Positions 59,126-64,000 of a stretch of 64,000 nucleotides of DNA are shown in pieces; position 1 is the first letter of the stretch; every line of letters begins with the position of its first letter. Position numbers and translations under genes: made by a program. Below the pieces are notes generated by a model. That model made no database searches and was not told the DNA's origin. It saw nothing but the letters and a program-made list of their open reading frames with translations. This stretch comes from Hofstenia miamia (lineage: Eukaryota > Xenacoelomorpha > Acoela > Hofsteniidae), in NCBI GenBank assembly GCA_900660155.1, contig CABFPE010000078.1, positions 1,149,193 through 1,213,192 on the forward strand. The letters are read 5' to 3'.

Positions 59126-59512
59126 GATGGGCATAGGTTGAGGTTTAGGCGAGGCATATTCCAGGGAGACAGCTTAGCACCACTACTGTTTGTAGTTAGC
59201 TTAATCCCTATCACAGAAAAGTTAAAGGAGACAGGCATAGGGTATAAGATGGAGAAGAATGGTAGAGAAGTAAGTCACCTGTGGTACATGGACGACCTGA
59301 AGATGTATGCTAGTTCAAGGAAGATGTTGCAGAAGCAAGTGGAGACATTGGAGAAGGCAAGCAGAGATTCAGGGTTGGAGTTTGGATTAGGAAAGTGTGC
59401 AGCAGTGACAATGACCAGAGGCAAGTGTGTGGATGGGGAGGGCTTGAGGACAAGCAGTGGGGATAAGATTGAGGAAGTCAAGGAGGGGTACAAGTACATA
59501 GTATTAAATAAT
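59126..59512 (+). pseudogene. LINE-C reverse transcriptase fragment
   Basis: An uninterrupted stretch of about 125 codons containing FRRGIFQGDSLAPLLFVVSL (RT block with QGDSL) and REVSHLWYMDDLKMYASSRK (YMDD catalytic box). SGLEFGLGKCAAVTMTRGK and a final EGYKYI follow. Wording such as GIFQGDSL and LWYMDDLK resembles elements with a single ORF and a C-terminal restriction-like endonuclease (R2/R4-like), not LINE-A or LINE-B. It is cut at both ends, by an (AAT)n tract on the left and just before the usual YKYLG on the right. The open frame and richer G/C content mean this is a relatively young fragment. Confidence 0.85.
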
Positions 59513-59884
59513 TTAGTAACAAAATATTGAAAAAAACTCCGCACATTTTTTTACCTAAACCACAACCTGCATTTTGCAAGGTTTGCCGTTGTGTGTTGTG
59601 TACATGACACAACACAATATGTTGGACAGAATTTTGAGTTTTTCTTTACAGAACACAAAGTGTTGAGTGCAATTTTGTATTGATACAAAAAAACTGATCA
59701 TTATATATTATTTTTTACTTTCAGAGGTAGCTATTGCGTAATTAATGTCCTGTACATATAGATATTATAATACACGTTTACACGTTCAAAGACAAATTCC
59801 CAATGCAGCTTTCTTAAAAATGATTTGCTTTACAAAACATCCTTCCTGCATTTTACCCATGCTTTACTCTTTGTTCGTTACTCG
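59513..59884. other. No gene seen
   Basis: AT-rich non-coding sequence after the LINE-C fragment. TTGTGTGTTGTGTACATGAC-like repeats of TGT/ACA appear around 59590-59625. Confidence 0.5.
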
Positions 59885-59975
59885 CACACGTCTATACACG
59901 AACCAGCCCGTAGCCACGGGTGGGGCGAGTAAATACAAGTTATACCCGTACCCGCACAACCCTAGAGTACGCTAT
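59885..59975 (-). mobile_element. hAT-like terminus related to the MITE at 35461
   Basis: On the minus strand the sequence starts TAGGGTTGTGCGGGTACGGG, closely matching GTGATGTGCGGGTACGGG at 35461. Further CACCCGTGGCTACGGGCTGG-like words follow. Only one end is identifiable. Confidence 0.5.
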
Positions 59976-61808
59976 GCGCATTTACACAGCCAAACCAGAA
60001 AATAAATATTTGTTAATATCGCTTACTTTAATTTCCAAATTTTTTAAATGCATTGAAATAATATCCATAATAATTTTATATTTGAGACCAGAGACGATTT
60101 TCTACCTAGGGCCCAAATTGATCTCAATCCGCCCTGATGCTCACAGTATTATAAAAAGTAGGGCGATTTTTTGACCTTAAAAAATTGAAATTTTGGCCCA
60201 AAAATGTTGACTTTTTACTTAAAAACGTAAATTTTTACCTAAAAAATTGACCTAAAGATTTTTAAGCTTTTGTAAAATTCGTGTATTCTATACTAAACAT
60301 AATCAACTAGGTAGCAAGAAGCACCAATACAGAACTGCCCATTATTATATTGTCTTAAGCATGCTTTTTAATATTGAGAAAAACCTTTCCATGGAAGCAG
60401 GAGAACACTTGCTATTTTCAGCAATCCATATTCTGTAAGATTTAATGAACCGATTATTAGTACTTTACCTTATGGGGGTTTCGCACTTTCGATGAAGTCA
60501 TTAACTTATGAGTGTTTAATTGTTTTATTAAATTATCATCGATCTTGTATTTCTTAACAAAGCAAAAGCAATTAGTCAAAAAATTTGATAAAAGTTTGAA
60601 GATGTAATTAGCTTCTGTGGCTGTTGAATTATTTAAGTTTAGATATTGTAGCCAACTTCAATTAACAGTTCTGTGCTGTATACTCAGGGAATTACTTGAC
60701 CTTGTACTGAAGTAAAGATAAACTTTGTTTTCTAATATACAACACAATGATTTGAAGAGGTTGTCTTTTGTCAAGGGATTCCTCTAGCGATTAATCAAGT
60801 AATAACATTAGCGCAGATAGCAAACGCTTTTTCTAATGTAATTCATCTGAATTTCCTTTCAGTGTCCCAAATGACCGCTTCTAATCAGTTATGATTAGAT
60901 TGTGCACTATTTCAGAAATCAATTTATACAGAAGTCGCTCAAGACAATTATTTATAAATTTGTTAAAATTGTAATTGCTTGATATTGAATTTTCAATAAA
61001 TTGACGACTAGAGAGATGCATATGTCTTAAAATTACTGATGAATGCATATGATTGAACATGTGAGAAATATTAATAAATGCAACAAATGAAAACAAATTA
61101 TCAGCGTTATGTAACATTTTCTTCTTTGTGCAAATGAGTTGAAAATCTTGGTAAATTTTTACTATTGATATATAAACAACACACTATCGTTTTAAGTTAA
61201 ATTTGTAATTTTAGTAAGTGTCAAGCTGTGCTAATTGCAAGGGATTCTTGGTGGCCTTGCATTGACCATCATTGTCTTTCAAAAAGTGTAATTTAGTAAA
61301 TATGACTTTCTTAAAAACTAAAAGTGGAATCTTTCACATTAAAACTTAGTTACATTTAATGCAACATTGTATGCAACATTGCTGCAGTACAGTTCCCTCG
61401 TTAGCTAGCTAAAATATATTTGGGACTACCATGTCGATGGAAATGGCAAGCTGTACAGGACAAAAATACAAGTCCACATAATTTTGATTATTCAATGAAT
61501 TAAATCTGCTCGAAGAGTTCAATTTGTAGCAGAAGTTATTGATATTGGTGTAACCAATCACAAAATTATAGATCATATGTGCCAGCTGTAGGCTTCAAAG
61601 AAAGTACAAAGCCACTGTTAAGTTTAATTGAAATCTGTCTGGACAATATGATGTCATTATATACATGTATATTGCCATGTTAAATTCACGTTTTTAAAAT
61701 ACATTCGCGTATGAGTTTAGTCTCATTTATCATTTTGAGCTTTCTTTAATAAGCCGAGCTTGACATTAATGAGCATATTTGGCTCCCATTTGCTCGGGTA
61801 AACCATGG
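59976..61808. other. No gene seen
   Basis: About 1.8 kb of AT-rich non-coding sequence. Runs such as TTTTTACCTAAAAAATTGACC recur at about 60170-60260. ORFs here have no recognisable motif. Confidence 0.5.
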
Positions 61809-61972
61809 CAGAGATGGAAGCGATACCTTCAATTCGTGATAATAACCGATATGGTCCCGGTCACCCTTGTTGGTGACCGGTGTTGATCGAACCTGCACCC
61901 AAGTTACTCTCAAATGGATACCGGCTTTTACCGGTCCTCACTTTATAAAGTACAGGTTTTGACAGCTCTACA
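61809..61972. mobile_element. Possible hAT-like MITE with CCGGT-rich interior
   Basis: The left edge CAGAGATGGAAGCG and the inverted right edge TAGAGCTGTCAAAACC loosely resemble hAT ends. The interior has the perfect 9-bp hairpin CCGGTCACC/GGTGACCGG (61857-61880, 6-base loop) and ATACCGGCTTTTACCGGTCC. These words are shared with the hAT end at 20448 (CCGGTATCTGGTAAAA). Boundaries are uncertain. Confidence 0.4.
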
Positions 61973-62394
61973 TTGTTTTATTGGATTTATATGTTCAATT
62001 CCCTCTTTGACTTATTGGGGCCGGCATTGCTGTTATCGGTCACTTTTTTTGCATTACATAACATAATGCATTTGTACAGTTGAAAGAACGTGTACTCAAC
62101 GCATATGCCTTTAAGTTATCAGTGTAACCCTAAGTATCTCATTGTTCATTTATAGGCACCAACAAAAAATCGAGAAAAACCACTCGCAATGTTTCTAATG
62201 TTGAAAATTTTAGTAACATGTTTTGCTTGAAAATTGATAATCCTATGTAAATAATTATTTCGTGATAGATTTTTGTAATTAATGGCACGCTGTGATTACC
62301 TCGGTGATGATTTTGAATCTTAATTTTAAGCCTAACTAATAAGCAGAGCTTACTTTGATTGAAATCAGCTATTTCCACTCTGATCGTAACGATC
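61973..62394. other. No gene seen
   Basis: AT-rich non-coding flank upstream of LINE-A. Confidence 0.5.
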
Positions 62395-63525
62395 TTGGTC
62401 GAATTCTTTCTTGACATTTATAAAGCTTTTGATCGGCTCTCTTATTCTATTCTTCTTGACAAATTAAGTTTATTTGGCTTTGATGGTGATTTCATCAAAC
62501 TCTTCCGAGTCTTACCTGCCCAATCGTCGTCAGTGTGTCAAAATCAACTCGTCTATTTCTTCTCCTGCCCTTGTTCTTGTAATGCTTCTGAAGGTTCGGT
62601 GTTTGCTGTTGTTTTCTTCATCGTTGCTATCAACGACCTCCCTTAATCTGTTTTCAACTCATCCTGTCTACTGTACGTTGATGATACTGCGATTTTCAAC
62701 TTTGGCAGTTCCTTTGCCTCTGATCTTGAGTTTTTGTCTACTTGGTCTTCCGTCAACCATCTTGATTTTAGCCCAACCAAGACATGTGGTATTTCCTTTT
62801 CTATATCTCCTCCTTCTGATCTGCCTCTCCCTGTTAACTTTTCTCCTCATCATACTCATCTTGGAGTTCAATTTTCTGCAAACTTAAATTGGTCTGGACA
62901 TATCTCCTTGGGCCTTCGCAAAGCTCTTTGCCCTCTTCCGTAATGTTCCCTTTAATTCCATGGCTGCTGTGAAACTCTCTTTGTTCAAATCCATTGTTTG
63001 CGCCATTCTTCTCTATGCTTCTCCCTGTTGGTGGTCTTCTCGTTCCTTGTTAAACTCTATTGAGTGCTTCCAGAGGCGTGCTTTCAAATGGATCTCTCCC
63101 TTGCCATACCAGGTCCCCCTTGTCAAATTTTCCACTCTCCAGCTGTCGCTCTACTTCATTGTCAGTGATCTCCTCCTGTTCAATCGCTTGCTCACTTGCA
63201 AAGTGGACCTTGATCATTTTGATTTCATTAAGTTCTCTAATTCTCGCTTCACTCGCTCTGATGATGTTATCACTTTCTCCATTCGTCGTCCCAAGAAACA
63301 TTGCACCCTTCATTCATTTTTCAATCGTGTATTGCTGTTAATTACATCTTGACTCTCAACTCTCTTTGATATCTTTCCTCTTTTCTGAGCCCCTCTCCAA
63401 CTTCGGCTACTTTTCCAACTGATCCATATTTATCTCCTGTGATTGTCCTTGGTGCCGTAAAACTTGACTTGTTTTTATATTTTTGTTGTGTATGCCTTCA
63501 GCGACTAAATAAATCCATTCATTAT
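62395..63525 (+). mobile_element. Non-LTR retrotransposon LINE-A, 5'-truncated copy
   Basis: The reverse transcriptase palm begins at once with LDIYKAFDRLSYSILLDKLS (first catalytic Asp). In shifted frames follow YLPNRRQCVKINS and EGSVFAVVFFIVAINDLP (the usual GVPQGS is damaged), then LYVDDTAIFNF (catalytic DD) and TWSSVNHLDFSPTKT. HLGVQFSANLNWSGHISLGL and a 130-codon open tail from 62960 complete it, with AILLYASPCWWSSRSLLNSI and FQRRAFKWI. The order fits Jockey/CR1-type elements. The stop at about 63350 is followed by the 3' UTR that matches 1-234. At least four frame changes make it inactive. Confidence 0.85.
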
Positions 63526-63576
63526 TATTCCTGCATCTCACAGCTTCATGCTGGTATATCTCGCAGCTCGGGGAAC

Positions 63577-64000
63577 TCACCAGTTCCCAGGGAGTCTGAG
63601 AGCTTTTCTCAGGACTCTAGCTGTTCCTAACAATGCTGCCTTCTGTGCAACTGCTCCTCCCCACTTTGGTACTCTCAACTCCTCCAAGTATCTTTTATGC
63701 TTCTTACTCACTGCTCCTAGTGCTCCTACAACTATCAGATGATCTACTGTCTCACACGTTTTCTTACATAGCCTACACTTATCGCTTACTTCTACTCTTC
63801 TGTCTATATGCTTCTTCACCCCGTTTGTTCTTATTGCTTGCTCCTGTGCTGCCATTGTCAATGCTTCTGTTTCTCTTTTAAGTCCTGCTTTCTTTAACCA
63901 CTTGTTGCTCTCTTCTCTGTCACACTTTTCTGTGTTCCTCCAGTATTCTCCATGCATTGCCTTCTACCTATACCTTGTTTGTCTCTCTGATTCCATCCTA
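63577..64000 (-). pseudogene. LINE-C C-terminal fragment lacking the endonuclease core
   Basis: A 126-codon minus-strand frame (63957 to 63577) with WLKKAGLKRETEALTMAAQE and QAIRTNGVKKHIDRR, then a CCHC-type knuckle CRLCKKTCETVDHLI. VVGALGAVSKKH and AALLGTARVLRKAL follow. In related elements the knuckle and the VVGALG...LLGTAR tail are separated by a restriction-like endonuclease domain with a PD..D/E-type core; here they are joined directly, in frame. The last knuckle Cys is Gly. Upstream of 63957 a stop precedes the ATG, and the window ends. It probably belongs to the same family as 59126-59512. Confidence 0.8.

Overview
The window looks like nuclear DNA of an invertebrate animal. It is strongly AT-rich, mostly non-coding, full of (TA)n tracts and crowded with decayed transposons, and its one host gene is of an animal-specific family (FAM20). 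I cannot name the species. The mix of elements (Tc1/mariner, hAT, Ty3/gypsy, several non-LTR retrotransposons) fits many arthropods, cnidarians or molluscs. Two N runs (21539-22538, 48737-49005) and a single N (43185) all abut (TA)n tracts and are assembly gaps, not biology.

Layout. 1-234 is the 3' tail of a non-LTR retrotransposon, here called LINE-A; a longer copy of the same family lies at the other end (62395-63525). 1640-6202 holds three copies of a dispersed repeat (family D), one of which ends in six seemingly identical 151-bp tandem units, plus an element bounded by inverted arrays of a GATTTTTAATC word. 8229-8615 is a 387-bp deleted Tc1/mariner element. 15628-17344 is the best-preserved transposon: perfect-looking TA target duplication, inverted ends and an uninterrupted 359-codon transposase with a DD41D triad. 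20448-21538 is a hAT remnant that runs into the gap. 25565-26125 is another family D copy, and 27403-28260 a Tc1 pseudogene.

The only convincing host gene is at 33148-34488 on the minus strand. It is an uninterrupted, full-length Golgi/secretory kinase of the FAM20A/C type, in one exon. Its upstream flank (34489-35220) is unusually free of repeats. 35461-35722 is a small hAT-like MITE. 39990-40770 and 41551-42848 are two different broken mariners, in opposite orientations.

43450-45980 is a Ty3/gypsy pol remnant (RNase H, integrase and a long decayed C-terminal extension) with a distinct A/C-rich plus strand. 51910-52454 is a 545-bp deleted Tc1 element. 56080-56675 is a further family D copy. 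57244-58226 (minus), 59126-59512 (plus) and 63577-64000 (minus) are pieces of two more non-LTR families, LINE-B and LINE-C.

There is no operon-like organisation, and I see no new multi-gene system. The items most worth following are the intronless FAM20-type kinase, the intact DD41D element, the homogeneous 151-bp array, the LINE-C end that appears to have lost its endonuclease domain in frame, and two small palindromes flanked by direct repeats. Long stretches with nothing recognisable are listed as such. I saw no convincing tRNA, rRNA or CRISPR.
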